This document shows positions 33,477 to 41,355 of a stretch of 64,000 bases of DNA, piece after piece. Where the stretch lies: NCBI RefSeq assembly GCF_041505935.1, contig NZ_CP140110.1. One strand, given 5' to 3'. Origin of the DNA: Fervidobacterium_A thailandense (GTDB lineage: Bacteria > Thermotogota > Thermotogae > Thermotogales > Fervidobacteriaceae). The position numbers and the translations under genes were made by a program. The first letter of the stretch is position 1, and every line of letters starts with the position of its first letter. The notes beneath the pieces were generated by a model, which worked only from the letters and a program-made list of their open reading frames with translations, searched no databases and was not told the DNA's origin.

Positions 33477-33830
33477 ATGCGCAAGTTCGCAAAAACGCAC
33501 GAGTGGTTCGATACGGAAACTTACAAAGTTGGAATTTCCGAATACGCGCAGGAACAACTTGGTGACGTTGTTTTCGTGGATTTGCCGCCCGTTGGGAAAG
33601 AGGTAAAGAAAGGAGAGGTTATACTGAGCATTGAGAGTGTTAAAGCGGCCGGAGATGTGTACGCACCGGTCAGTGGCAAAATTGTTGAAGTGAACGAGAA
33701 ACTGAACGCGAATCCCGAGCTGATTAACCAAGATCCGTACGGGGAAGGTTGGATTGTAAAGATCGAGCCGTCGAATCCTTCCGAAATCGACGAACTCTTA
33801 ACAGAAGAAGAGTACAAGGCGCAACTGTAA
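33477..33830 (+). CDS. gcvH: Glycine cleavage system H protein
   Basis: 117 residues, slightly shorter than the E. coli protein. THEWFDTETYKVGISEYAQEQLGDVVFVDLP opens the hybrid-hammerhead fold; SIESVKAAGDVYAPVSG carries the lipoylated lysine near residue 55; NPELINQDPYGEGWIVKI closes it. H protein carries the aminomethyl group between the P and T proteins. No gcvT or gcvP lies nearby. ATG with GGAG upstream. Confidence 0.96.
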   Translation: MRKFAKTHEWFDTETYKVGISEYAQEQLGDVVFVDLPPVGKEVKKGEVILSIESVKAAGDVYAPVSGKIVEVNEKLNANPELINQDPYGEGWIVKIEPSNPSEIDELLTEEEYKAQL

Positions 33831-33872
33831 GTACGATGTGCAGATAAAAGTGAATGATTAGGGGAGGATTCT

Positions 33873-34310
33873 ATGACGAACGTTAACGCTTACGCGGTGC
33901 TTATGTTTATAGCCAATATAGTTCTTGCGATACCAATAGTACTCTCCGTGATTCAGCAAGCGAAAGCCTCGATGAACATAGCGCTGGTCGTTTCCATAGT
34001 TTACTTGATTATTTCCGTTGGTTTCTTTTCCGAAAACTTTGCGATGTTTTTCCAGAAGCTTGGAATAACCATTTCTCCAGTTGGATACCTCATAATAGCG
34101 ATCTTCGCATTCTTGGTATCCAGGGATTTTGGCGAGCTCAGGGTTAGGCAAGGTGTTCGGAAAGCATTTTGGTTGTCCGTGATAATGGTGCTCCTGAACG
34201 TGCTAGATTTCTTCTGGGTAAAAACCGCAGCTCTGATTCCGCTATTTTCGTTTGCTTGGGCCTTCGTGCTCACCGCTATAATTTGCTTGAAAAATTGGAA
34301 CGTTCAATGA
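33873..34310 (+). CDS. Four-helix membrane protein of unknown function
   Basis: 145 residues with four predicted membrane segments: AVLMFIANIVLAIPIVLSV, NIALVVSIVYLIISVGFF, ISPVGYLIIAIFAFLV and a C-terminal pair (AFWLSVIMVLLNVLDFFWV, LIPLFSFAWAFVLTAIICL). No catalytic motif. Start ATG with GGAGG 5 nt upstream. It lies 42 nt after gcvH and before the OFA-like MFS gene. Function unknown. Confidence 0.7.
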   Translation: MTNVNAYAVLMFIANIVLAIPIVLSVIQQAKASMNIALVVSIVYLIISVGFFSENFAMFFQKLGITISPVGYLIIAIFAFLVSRDFGELRVRQGVRKAFWLSVIMVLLNVLDFFWVKTAALIPLFSFAWAFVLTAIICLKNWNVQ

Positions 34311-34325
34311 AGGGTATTTTATAAT
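34295..34325 (+). promoter_or_regulatory. Possible promoter of the OFA-like MFS gene
   Basis: TTGGAA at 34295-34300 and TATAAT at 34320-34325, spaced by 19 nt, so weak by geometry. It would give a leader of about 105 nt that contains a stem-loop. Confidence 0.35.
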
Positions 34326-34349
34326 ATTAAAAATGAATAACCTGTTATC

Positions 34350-34374
34350 GATAGCGGGATGTTATCCCGCTATC
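34350..34374 (+). promoter_or_regulatory. 11-bp perfect stem-loop in the leader of the MFS gene
   Basis: GATAGCGGGAT-GTT-ATCCCGCTATC: an uninterrupted 11-bp stem with a 3-nt loop. It is not followed by a proper T-run (CTGTTGTTAATAG), so terminator, attenuator and operator remain open. Confidence 0.6.
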
Positions 34375-34436
34375 TGTTGTTAATAGTGTCGAGCCATTCC
34401 ATATCGCTAAAGTTAAAAAAGGGGAGTGTGGAATCG

Positions 34437-35660
34437 GTGAGCTGGAAGAGTAAAGTTATCTTTGTTTCACTGAGCTTTGCGTCTTTTGTGATCCTTGGAG
34501 GAGTGTACTCTTGGAGCGTACTCAAAGGCCACGCCGAGGCAACACTCGACTTGACAGCGTTCCAAGGTAATTTGCCTTTCATGCTCTTTCTCCTTTTCTA
34601 TTCCTTGTTCATGCCTGTTGGTGGGTACCTCCAAAGGTACCTTGGAATTAACTCGGTATTTCTCTTGGGAACACTAATGGTGGTTTCCGGATACTTAATT
34701 GCGAGTTTCTCGGGAAATTTTGTCGGTCTGTTGGTTGGATACGGTGTACTGACGGGAAGTGGCGTTGGACTTTGTTACAACGTACCGTTAACGATAGTTG
34801 CGAGGAGCTTCGAACGTGGACGTGGGGCGATTTCCGGCTTGATTTTGGCCGGGTTTGGCATTTCACCCTTAATTAGTGCGCCGTTGTTTAGGTTTTTAAT
34901 CAACACTTTCGGGTTCTTCGCGGTATTTCGAATTTACGGGTTCATCAGTTTGCTTATTCTTGGGAGTACGTACTTAGCCTACTTTTCCTTGTTCCGTGGA
35001 CTTAGGAACGCTACGGAGTCCGCGAGAATCGATGATTCAACGGGAAAAGCTAATTCACCACTTTCTGAGAAATTCTTCATCCTATACGTGCTCTTCTTCT
35101 TGTCAACTACGATAGGGCTGATGTTCATAGGGATCACGTCCCAGATAGGGGGCGAAATAGTTGGACTTTCGTTGGGTACAACGACGAGCCTGATCACTAT
35201 CTTTGCACTTTTCAACGCATTTGGGAGGGTTGTTGCCGGGGTTTTGCTTGACAAAATGGGGGGAAGAGCTGTTCTGAGCTTGTTCTACACACTTCACGCG
35301 ATCGCATTACTGCTTGGAATCTTCCTCAATAGGGGGCAAACACTAATATTCATTTTCTCGATGGCCGTGATTTGGATGAACTTTGGCGCGTGGTTAGCCA
35401 TCGCACCGTTTTTGACAAGAAAACTGTTCGGTGAAAAGAGATTTGGGGAAAATTACGGACTCATGTTCACCGCATACGGGCTTGGGGCAATTTTCGGAAA
35501 CTTCATATCCGGTTTTCTCAAAGATTCGCTCGGGTCTTACAAATTGGTCTTTGTACCGGCTCTGGTGCTAACTTTGATGGGTTTTGTTCTATCAACCCGA
35601 TTCTTTAGAACCACTGAGGTCTCTCGACCAATGGCCGAGACGTATTCATCGTTGGACTGA
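34437..35660 (+). CDS. MFS transporter, OFA (oxalate/formate antiporter)-like
   Basis: About 407 residues with 12 membrane segments. GGVYSWSVLKGHAEA near residue 20 and FMLFLLFYSLFMPVGGYLQRYLG fit the OFA branch of the major facilitator superfamily, as do GVLTGSGVGLCYNVPLTIVARSFERGRGAISGLILAGFG and ALFNAFGRVVAGVLLDKMGGR. These proteins exchange small carboxylates, but many members are uncharacterised. The GTG at 34437 has GGGGAG about 10 nt upstream; the frame opens earlier, through the stem-loop. Confidence 0.8.
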   Translation: MSWKSKVIFVSLSFASFVILGGVYSWSVLKGHAEATLDLTAFQGNLPFMLFLLFYSLFMPVGGYLQRYLGINSVFLLGTLMVVSGYLIASFSGNFVGLLVGYGVLTGSGVGLCYNVPLTIVARSFERGRGAISGLILAGFGISPLISAPLFRFLINTFGFFAVFRIYGFISLLILGSTYLAYFSLFRGLRNATESARIDDSTGKANSPLSEKFFILYVLFFLSTTIGLMFIGITSQIGGEIVGLSLGTTTSLITIFALFNAFGRVVAGVLLDKMGGRAVLSLFYTLHAIALLLGIFLNRGQTLIFIFSMAVIWMNFGAWLAIAPFLTRKLFGEKRFGENYGLMFTAYGLGAIFGNFISGFLKDSLGSYKLVFVPALVLTLMGFVLSTRFFRTTEVSRPMAETYSSLD

Positions 35661-35685
35661 AAGGCTGAAAATCCGTTATTGCAAA

Positions 35686-36204
35686 CTACGAGAAGTAGTC
35701 ACTCAGTTCAGGATGGAGTTCCAAATCGTACTCTTCTTCACTGAATTCGATGCCAAACTCATCCCTGAAAAACTTTTTCAAAACTTCAAGAACCATCTCT
35801 CTGAGAGTCATGTTTGCCGTCTTCGTTTTGCTCAGAAATGCGTAAATCTTATGCTGCTCCAGTGATAGAGAGAGTACGCTGTCTTTCTCCGAAACTTCGA
35901 GGATCTCCGTGTCGGCCACGTGCACAACCTCGTCCAAGCTCATGTTGACTTGATCATCATGTTTCATCAGCCAATCTATTGGCTCGACCGCGGAGACAAA
36001 AACGGTTAGTTTTATTGTCGGTGTTTTCTCGACCTCCTCGTCAACTTCGTAGAGTTCTACACGGTAGCTGCCGTACAAGGGACCGTTCAGCGGTTGGAAT
36101 GAGAGGTCCGTGTTAAGTTTTGAAACTTCGCTCAACACTTTTCTGAGTTTTTCTTTCTCACTTTTCTTAACGTACGTTACGTTCACACCGTCCAAAAAAC
36201 GCAT
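35686..36204 (-). CDS. Protein of unknown function
   Basis: 172 residues, acidic, soluble, no signal peptide or transmembrane helix. Regions: N-terminal strand plus basic helix (VTYVKKSEKEKLRKVLSEVSK), a strand-rich middle (YGSYRVELYEVDEEVEKTPTIKLTVFVSAVEP), and an acidic C-terminus (FSEEEYDLELHPELSDYFS). I recognise no family. ATG with GGAG 7 nt upstream. It is the last gene of the cinA-lacI-ddl operon. Confidence 0.65.
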   Translation of the reverse strand: MRFLDGVNVTYVKKSEKEKLRKVLSEVSKLNTDLSFQPLNGPLYGSYRVELYEVDEEVEKTPTIKLTVFVSAVEPIDWLMKHDDQVNMSLDEVVHVADTEILEVSEKDSVLSLSLEQHKIYAFLSKTKTANMTLREMVLEVLKKFFRDEFGIEFSEEEYDLELHPELSDYFS

Positions 36205-36255
36205 CTTTGATCTCCTTTCAGCAGCGAATTAGCGTATTCTCCGTACTATTTGCTT

Positions 36256-36816
36256 TTACCATAACTTGAAAGCTTTCCACGGCCTGTTTCGGTAATCGGC
36301 CAGTAAATGCACGAAAACACCGAAGAACGCACTTACGCTCACGAATATGACGTTTTCCACGAGAGGTTTCAAAAAAAGGTACACCAGAAGACCATATATT
36401 GCACCGAAAGTTATGGAGTGTACGAAACCGCGGTGATAAAACATGGGTAAGGAGAGAAACATGTTAACAAGTCCAGCACCGATGGTCAATGATGTTCCGA
36501 GGGCAATCAACCCAAGTACCGGTTCGGGTGTGTTTGCCAAAAAAGCAACTGCTCGGAACTTCTCGAGTAGGAAGTCGTAGAAGACGTATATTGCGAAACC
36601 GTAGAGAAAAACTTTCGTGAGGTTTCTCAACGGTGCGTTAGTGCTATCCAGGTCCGGAAGATCACTACCGAGGATAAAAGCTAAGTATCCAAGAGCAAGA
36701 TCGAACGCAGATAGATGCGCAGTTTTTTTCACAAGAGTAGAGACCACGTTGTATAAGAACACGAACACCGGGTACGTTAAAACGCCTATCCTCAAGTGTG
36801 TTGCAAGGTTCGGCAA
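36256..36816 (-). CDS. YdjM/DUF457-like membrane-bound metal-dependent hydrolase
   Basis: 186 residues with about five membrane segments. The expected metal-binding residues appear as GSDLPDLDS near residue 52, HRGFVHSI near 130 and VHLLADYRN near 170. The N-terminal HLRIG and these D/H motifs are the family hallmark. Members are hydrolases of unknown substrate. TTG start at 36816 with GGAGG 10 nt upstream, 48 nt after the M48 gene. Confidence 0.75.
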   Translation of the reverse strand: MPNLATHLRIGVLTYPVFVFLYNVVSTLVKKTAHLSAFDLALGYLAFILGSDLPDLDSTNAPLRNLTKVFLYGFAIYVFYDFLLEKFRAVAFLANTPEPVLGLIALGTSLTIGAGLVNMFLSLPMFYHRGFVHSITFGAIYGLLVYLFLKPLVENVIFVSVSAFFGVFVHLLADYRNRPWKAFKLW

Positions 36817-36864
36817 TTTTCAAACCCCTCCCGTAGCAATGTTTTCCATTCCCGTACCCACGTT

Positions 36865-37836
36865 TCAGTTGCCCTCGCTTCCTTCTTTGCGTTCCAAAAG
36901 ACGTACCGAGTCGATTCTTTCCTGGATCGATGGATAAGCGGATATCAAGTTGTTGAGTTTTTTCTTCCTTAAGTCCTTACAGTTCGGATGGGAGAAGAAG
37001 AGATGTCTGATGAAAAAGTAATTTTGTGTCAGTGGAACGCAATCGGAAAGGATTCTCTCAAGTATCGCCGCGTAATGTTGAACACCAACCATCGATGCAA
37101 CCTGTAGGTCCACCTCGAGGTCTTTTTTCGGATTCACAAAGAGGTTTGACAGTAAACCCACAGGTTTCATCAAGGTGGTCAGCACCAGAACGAAAATGGA
37201 GAGCAACATCCGAGAAACAAGTTTCTTATGGACTTCGTCGTTATGCTTTTTCAGCCTTTTTCGCACATTCCTCAAGCTCTCAAGTGCCAGTGTGTAAACC
37301 AGAAACGGGGCACCGAATGTGCCACTCAGACACGTTAAGTAGTCTGTATCACCGTGCTTGATGTGGAACATTTCGTGGTATATCAATCCCCTCAGTTGGT
37401 TATCCGAAAGCTTTTCCACCGCGCCCAGCGTAACAAGTATCAGGTGTTCATGTTTGTGTATCCCAACGGAGAGCGCATTTATCGAGTAGTGGGGCATGAT
37501 GAAAAGTCGCACGTCGTACGTATAGTTGAACACCTCTCTCGCTTCCAAGAGTATCTTTTCGAGTGTCTCCTTTTGCCAATCCGAGATCTTACTTTGCACG
37601 ATCGGCTGACCCTGGAGGATCTTTGCTATCACGTACGAGACCACCGATAGGCCGAAAAGGACCTGTAGTGCGGCGGTGACGGACAGTATCGATGTGAACA
37701 ATGCACCGGTTCTAAGGATACGATCCAGAACAAACCCTAACACCGTTGAGATGAAGACGAAGAGGAGACTCACGAACACGCTTGCAATGTAATTTGCGCG
37801 TCTTCTATCTCTCATTTTGATCGGAATTGAGGTCAA
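36865..37836 (-). CDS. M48-family membrane metalloprotease (HtpX-like)
   Basis: About 323 residues. Two N-terminal membrane segments, then the zinc motif HEMFH near residue 165 within LIYHEMFHIKHGD. In E. coli HtpX the third zinc ligand is the first glutamate of EYRAD; the matching stretch here reads DLEVD, so aspartate may replace it or the alignment may shift by two. Such proteases cut misfolded membrane proteins. TTG at 37836 is preferred with GGAG 8 nt upstream. It overlaps ddl by 32 nt. Confidence 0.8.
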   Translation of the reverse strand: MTSIPIKMRDRRRANYIASVFVSLLFVFISTVLGFVLDRILRTGALFTSILSVTAALQVLFGLSVVSYVIAKILQGQPIVQSKISDWQKETLEKILLEAREVFNYTYDVRLFIMPHYSINALSVGIHKHEHLILVTLGAVEKLSDNQLRGLIYHEMFHIKHGDTDYLTCLSGTFGAPFLVYTLALESLRNVRKRLKKHNDEVHKKLVSRMLLSIFVLVLTTLMKPVGLLSNLFVNPKKDLEVDLQVASMVGVQHYAAILERILSDCVPLTQNYFFIRHLFFSHPNCKDLRKKKLNNLISAYPSIQERIDSVRLLERKEGSEGN

Positions 37837-38767
37837 CTTTACCACTCCATTCCCTGTTCGCCGGGTTTGCGTAGGCTTCGCGGGCGATGTTGTCAACCAA
37901 TTCTTCAAAGCTCATTCCGTAAGCTCTCGCAGACATTGGTAGGTCACTGAGCTCGGTCATGCCCGGCAGGGTGTTAACCTCTAAAAAGTGGAAGATACCG
38001 TCTTTGACGATGCCATCGATACGTGCAAAGTGCTTGCAGCCGAGCTTTTTGTAAATTCTCAATGCCGTATCTTCGACGGTTTTCGTAACGGTTTCACTTA
38101 ATTCCGCTGGTATGACGAAATCCGTCAGGCCGTCGGTGTACTTCGCCTCGTAGTCGTAGAAAAGTTTTTTAGGTCGAAGCTCGAGTATGGGTAACACTGT
38201 CGGACGACCGTCGATATCGATGATGGAAACTGTAACTTCCTGCCCTTTTACATAATCTTGAACGAGCAAGAATTTGTAATTTCTCAGCTCGTTCTCAACA
38301 GCCTCTCGTAGTTCATCCCTATCGAAACAGATGTGGGTACCGATACTCGAACCTTCGGAACGTGGTTTCACAACACACGGGAGTTGAAACGTTTCAACCA
38401 CTTCATGTGCGTTTTCGCGCGTCGTTAAAACGAAGTTCGGAACCACCGCTATATCACTTACGAAGAGGTTACACAGGTACTTATCGAACGCGATGACACT
38501 CGTCTCAACACCGGAACCGGTGTAGGGAACACCAACCATGTCAAGGATTGCCTGCATTCTTCCGTCCTCGCCAAAGGTTCCGTGGAGTATATTGAAAAGC
38601 ACATCGTAATGCCTCAACTCGGAAAGGTTGTAAATTACCTCCACTCTAACGTCTATTCCGTCCACTTGATGTCCCATCTTGCGAAGTGCTTCGACGATCC
38701 TCCTACCGCTTCTCAGGGATATTTCGCGTTCCCTCGAGATTCCACCCATCAGTACGGCAATGCGCAT
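37805..38767 (-). CDS. ddl: D-alanine--D-alanine ligase
   Basis: About 320 residues. MRIAVLMGGISREREISLRSG is the family N-terminus; NILHGTFGEDGRMQAILDMVGVPYTG, VVKPRSEGSSIG (ATP-grasp loop), YDYEAKYTDG and ARIDGIVKDGIFHFLEVNTLPGMTE follow. It makes the D-Ala-D-Ala dipeptide of peptidoglycan. ATG at 38767 is chosen because it starts the conserved sequence; the best upstream G-rich site is about 12 nt away, rather far. Confidence 0.94.
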   Translation of the reverse strand: MRIAVLMGGISREREISLRSGRRIVEALRKMGHQVDGIDVRVEVIYNLSELRHYDVLFNILHGTFGEDGRMQAILDMVGVPYTGSGVETSVIAFDKYLCNLFVSDIAVVPNFVLTTRENAHEVVETFQLPCVVKPRSEGSSIGTHICFDRDELREAVENELRNYKFLLVQDYVKGQEVTVSIIDIDGRPTVLPILELRPKKLFYDYEAKYTDGLTDFVIPAELSETVTKTVEDTALRIYKKLGCKHFARIDGIVKDGIFHFLEVNTLPGMTELSDLPMSARAYGMSFEELVDNIAREAYANPANREWSGKVDLNSDQNER

Positions 38768-38849
38768 AAAGGTAAGGATCCCCCTCATCTGGTTCGATTT
38801 TCGGTCAATCCGAAGCGTTTTTTTGCCAGCTCTCCAATCAGGTTCTCCA

Positions 38850-39857
38850 TCACGTTTCCCTGATGACAAGTTCCGGTTTCAGTATGACCTTGGCCACCTT
38901 ATCCTTCGCTTTTCCCTTAATTCTCTTGATTAGCATTTCGGCTGCGATCTTACCCATCTCGTGAATAGGTTGTTTTATGGTCGTAATTCCCAGCACCTGG
39001 GCGATCGGTAAATCATCGAATCCGCAGACGCGTACGTCCTTTCCGACGTTCAGTCCCACGGTTCTCGCCACCTCGATTATTGGAACGGCCAAGTAGTCAG
39101 TAGTGGTGAATATTGCGCACCTCTTGTGACGTGAGAATATCCTCCTTGCAACTTCAAAGGCACTCTCCCAGTCAAGAGGTACGTAATATATTTTGTCGAT
39201 GTTCCGCCCCTTTTTCTCAAGCGAGGCTTGGAAACCTTCAAGCCGTTCGTCGAAAACCGTGCTTTCAAGTTCATGAGACTTCCGGTGCGTCACGACGAAT
39301 ATTTCCATCTCCAGATCGGCGAAATAATCCCCCACTATCACTCCACCGTAATAGTTATCCACCATGACGGAATCGAACATCTCAGATTCCTGCTCTACAC
39401 ACACGGTGGGGGTGTTGTGATTGAGTAAGTCCTTCAGTACGCCGTCAACGCTCACCGCGTCCACGATTATTCCATCTGTCGAAAGCAAGAGTTCTGAGGA
39501 TTTTTTCAGTGCCTCGTACCTGCGGTTGTTGTAAAGCGGATACAGGATGGAAGAATAACCGTGCTTCACGAGGACTTCGTCGATACCGGAGAGTAGCATC
39601 TGGTAAAAGTCGCCTTTCATTTCGGGGATGATAACGGTCACCAGGTTACTGGTACCCACCGACAGGTACCTGGCGTATGGGTTGGGTGTGTAACCAAGTT
39701 CCCTTATGGCGGCGAGCACCTTCTGCTTAGTTTCCAACGTGACGTGTGGGCTGTTGTTCAGTACCCTCGAAACGGTACCCACACCCACGTTCGCGTACAA
39801 CGCCACATCTTTTATCGTCACCCTACGCTTTTTATTCTGTCCCTTCACGGTACCCAT
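38850..39857 (-). CDS. LacI-family transcriptional regulator
   Basis: 335 residues. Helix-turn-helix VTIKDVALYANVGVGTVSRVLNNSPHVTLETKQKVLAAIRELGYTPN is textbook LacI. The periplasmic-binding-like effector domain follows, with GFDDLPIAQVLGITTIKQP near the C-terminus. Effector and operator are unknown. It lies in a cinA-lacI-ddl operon with no sugar-utilisation gene next to it, unusual for a LacI repressor. ATG start with GGGAG upstream, 27 nt after cinA. Confidence 0.92.
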   Translation of the reverse strand: MGTVKGQNKKRRVTIKDVALYANVGVGTVSRVLNNSPHVTLETKQKVLAAIRELGYTPNPYARYLSVGTSNLVTVIIPEMKGDFYQMLLSGIDEVLVKHGYSSILYPLYNNRRYEALKKSSELLLSTDGIIVDAVSVDGVLKDLLNHNTPTVCVEQESEMFDSVMVDNYYGGVIVGDYFADLEMEIFVVTHRKSHELESTVFDERLEGFQASLEKKGRNIDKIYYVPLDWESAFEVARRIFSRHKRCAIFTTTDYLAVPIIEVARTVGLNVGKDVRVCGFDDLPIAQVLGITTIKQPIHEMGKIAAEMLIKRIKGKAKDKVAKVILKPELVIRET

Positions 39858-39884
39858 TTTTCCACTCCCGGTTGGATTTTTTCC

Positions 39885-41105
39885 TCAGAGTTCTACCAAA
39901 TACAACCTCAGTTCGTTCAGCGCAACTAAAGTGGTTCTTCTACGTATTGCGTTTCGTTCACCACGTAGCAAAAACGTTTTGCTGGTAGTTCCAGAAGGTC
40001 CGTCGATGCCAACGCACACGGTCCCGACGGGTTTCTCCGGAGTACCACCCGAGGGACCGGCAATCCCGGAAACGGCCAGCGCAACGTCGGTACCGAGTAT
40101 TCTTCTTGCACCACGTGCCATCTGACGAACACATTCTTCGCTCACTGCACCGTGAACCTTCAAAACTTCCTCAGAAACTCCGAGCAGCGAAATTTTAACT
40201 GCGTTATCGTAGGCAACAACGCTACCCTTGAAGACCTTCGATATCCCAGGTACATCAACTATCACTGAGGAGATCATTCCACCGGTACACGACTCGGCAA
40301 ATGAAACGGTGAGTCCCTTGTTCAGGAGCATGCGCGCCACAACGTCCTGTATTTCTTCATCGTCGGTGGCGTAAACGTGTTTTCCAAGGAGCTTCAGTAG
40401 TTGGTTGAAAACGTCATCAACGTCCTCTTTGTACTTAACCGATGCGGTTAATCTGACCTCTACGCCACGTTCGTAAGAAGCCATGGTTGCCACGGTTACA
40501 CTCGGTCTGGAGTATATAACTTGACCGTATTCGTCCATCAGAACAGCTTCCGGAATCCCCAACGTTTTGATTCTTCTTGAATAAAGTGCGTCGTCCGTTT
40601 TCAAGCGTTCGTACACACTTTCGAACATCGGTACTAATTCGGTTGGTGGTCCTGGCAACAGGATAACCATCTTCTCACCGATTTTTAAGAACTGACCGGG
40701 TGCCGTTCCGACGGTGTTCTCCAAAATTTCCGCACCTTCAAGAATCATAGCTTGTTTCTTAACGTTTTCCGGGGCTTTGCCGTAGAACTTCAATGCGCGT
40801 TCCACGAGTTTTCCCGCAACGGATTCGTTGAGTTCGAGTTTTAAACCGAGTGCCTGGGCGAACGCCTCGCGTGTTAGATCATCCTCGGTGGGCCCAAGAC
40901 CACCCGATGATACGACCAGATCAGCGTCGTTTACGGCTGCTTTTATCTCCTTCACGAGTAAGTCAAACCTATCGGGAAGGGTTAGTATCCTTTCAACGTA
41001 GTACCCAGCAAGTTTTAAGCGTTGACTCAAATACTTGGAGTTCGTGTCGATGATCAAACCTTCGACAAGTTCGTTACCGATGGCAAGAATGATTGCTTTT
41101 TTCAA
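39885..41105 (-). CDS. cinA: CinA competence/damage-inducible protein, NMN amidase
   Basis: 406 residues in two domains. N-terminal COG1058 part (AIGNELVEGLIIDTNSKYLSQRL, SSGGLGPTEDDLTREA) and C-terminal amidase part (SFAESCTGGMISSVI, AVSGIAGPSGGTPEKPVGTVCVGI). CinA converts nicotinamide mononucleotide to nicotinic acid mononucleotide, salvaging NAD breakdown products; in some bacteria it is coexpressed with recA and competence genes. TTG start with GGGGG 7 nt upstream. First gene of a six-gene operon. Confidence 0.92.
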   Translation of the reverse strand: MKKAIILAIGNELVEGLIIDTNSKYLSQRLKLAGYYVERILTLPDRFDLLVKEIKAAVNDADLVVSSGGLGPTEDDLTREAFAQALGLKLELNESVAGKLVERALKFYGKAPENVKKQAMILEGAEILENTVGTAPGQFLKIGEKMVILLPGPPTELVPMFESVYERLKTDDALYSRRIKTLGIPEAVLMDEYGQVIYSRPSVTVATMASYERGVEVRLTASVKYKEDVDDVFNQLLKLLGKHVYATDDEEIQDVVARMLLNKGLTVSFAESCTGGMISSVIVDVPGISKVFKGSVVAYDNAVKISLLGVSEEVLKVHGAVSEECVRQMARGARRILGTDVALAVSGIAGPSGGTPEKPVGTVCVGIDGPSGTTSKTFLLRGERNAIRRRTTLVALNELRLYLVEL

Positions 41106-41173
41106 GTACTTCCCCCCGTCGCTGTCGCATCTCTTGGTCTTGAAATCTCAAAAGCGATATCATTTTCCACCTT

Positions 41174-41194
41174 TAACGTTCGCATAACGTTCGC
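41174..41194. repeat. Tandem 10-bp direct repeat with 11-bp period, candidate operator
   Basis: TAACGTTCGC occurs at 41174-41183 and 41185-41194, spaced by one base, so both copies face the same side of the helix. They lie just downstream of the predicted cinA transcription start. Confidence 0.65.
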
Positions 41195-41206
41195 ACTGCA
41201 AAGTTT

Positions 41207-41215
41207 ATTATACCA
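41207..41215 (-). promoter_or_regulatory. Extended -10 promoter of the cinA operon
   Basis: TGG-TATAAT on the minus strand at 41215-41207, with no strong -35. The leader to the cinA TTG is about 95 nt and contains the direct repeats. Confidence 0.55.
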
Positions 41216-41292
41216 AATATTTCATATCTCGAAAATACTTTTTCGTACTTTTGAATGCAAACCTTCCTTTCACTTCATTATTCTGGAGGAGG

Positions 41293-41301
41293 TGGTATAA
41301 T
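41293..41301 (+). promoter_or_regulatory. Extended -10 promoter of the carboxyltransferase operon
   Basis: TGG-TATAAT at 41293-41301, about 55 nt before the first gene; -35 unclear. Confidence 0.55.
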
Positions 41302-41355
41302 TTTAGTTGAGCAAAAATCTTAAAGTTGAAAAGTTGGAAAAGGAGGTGTGAATTG

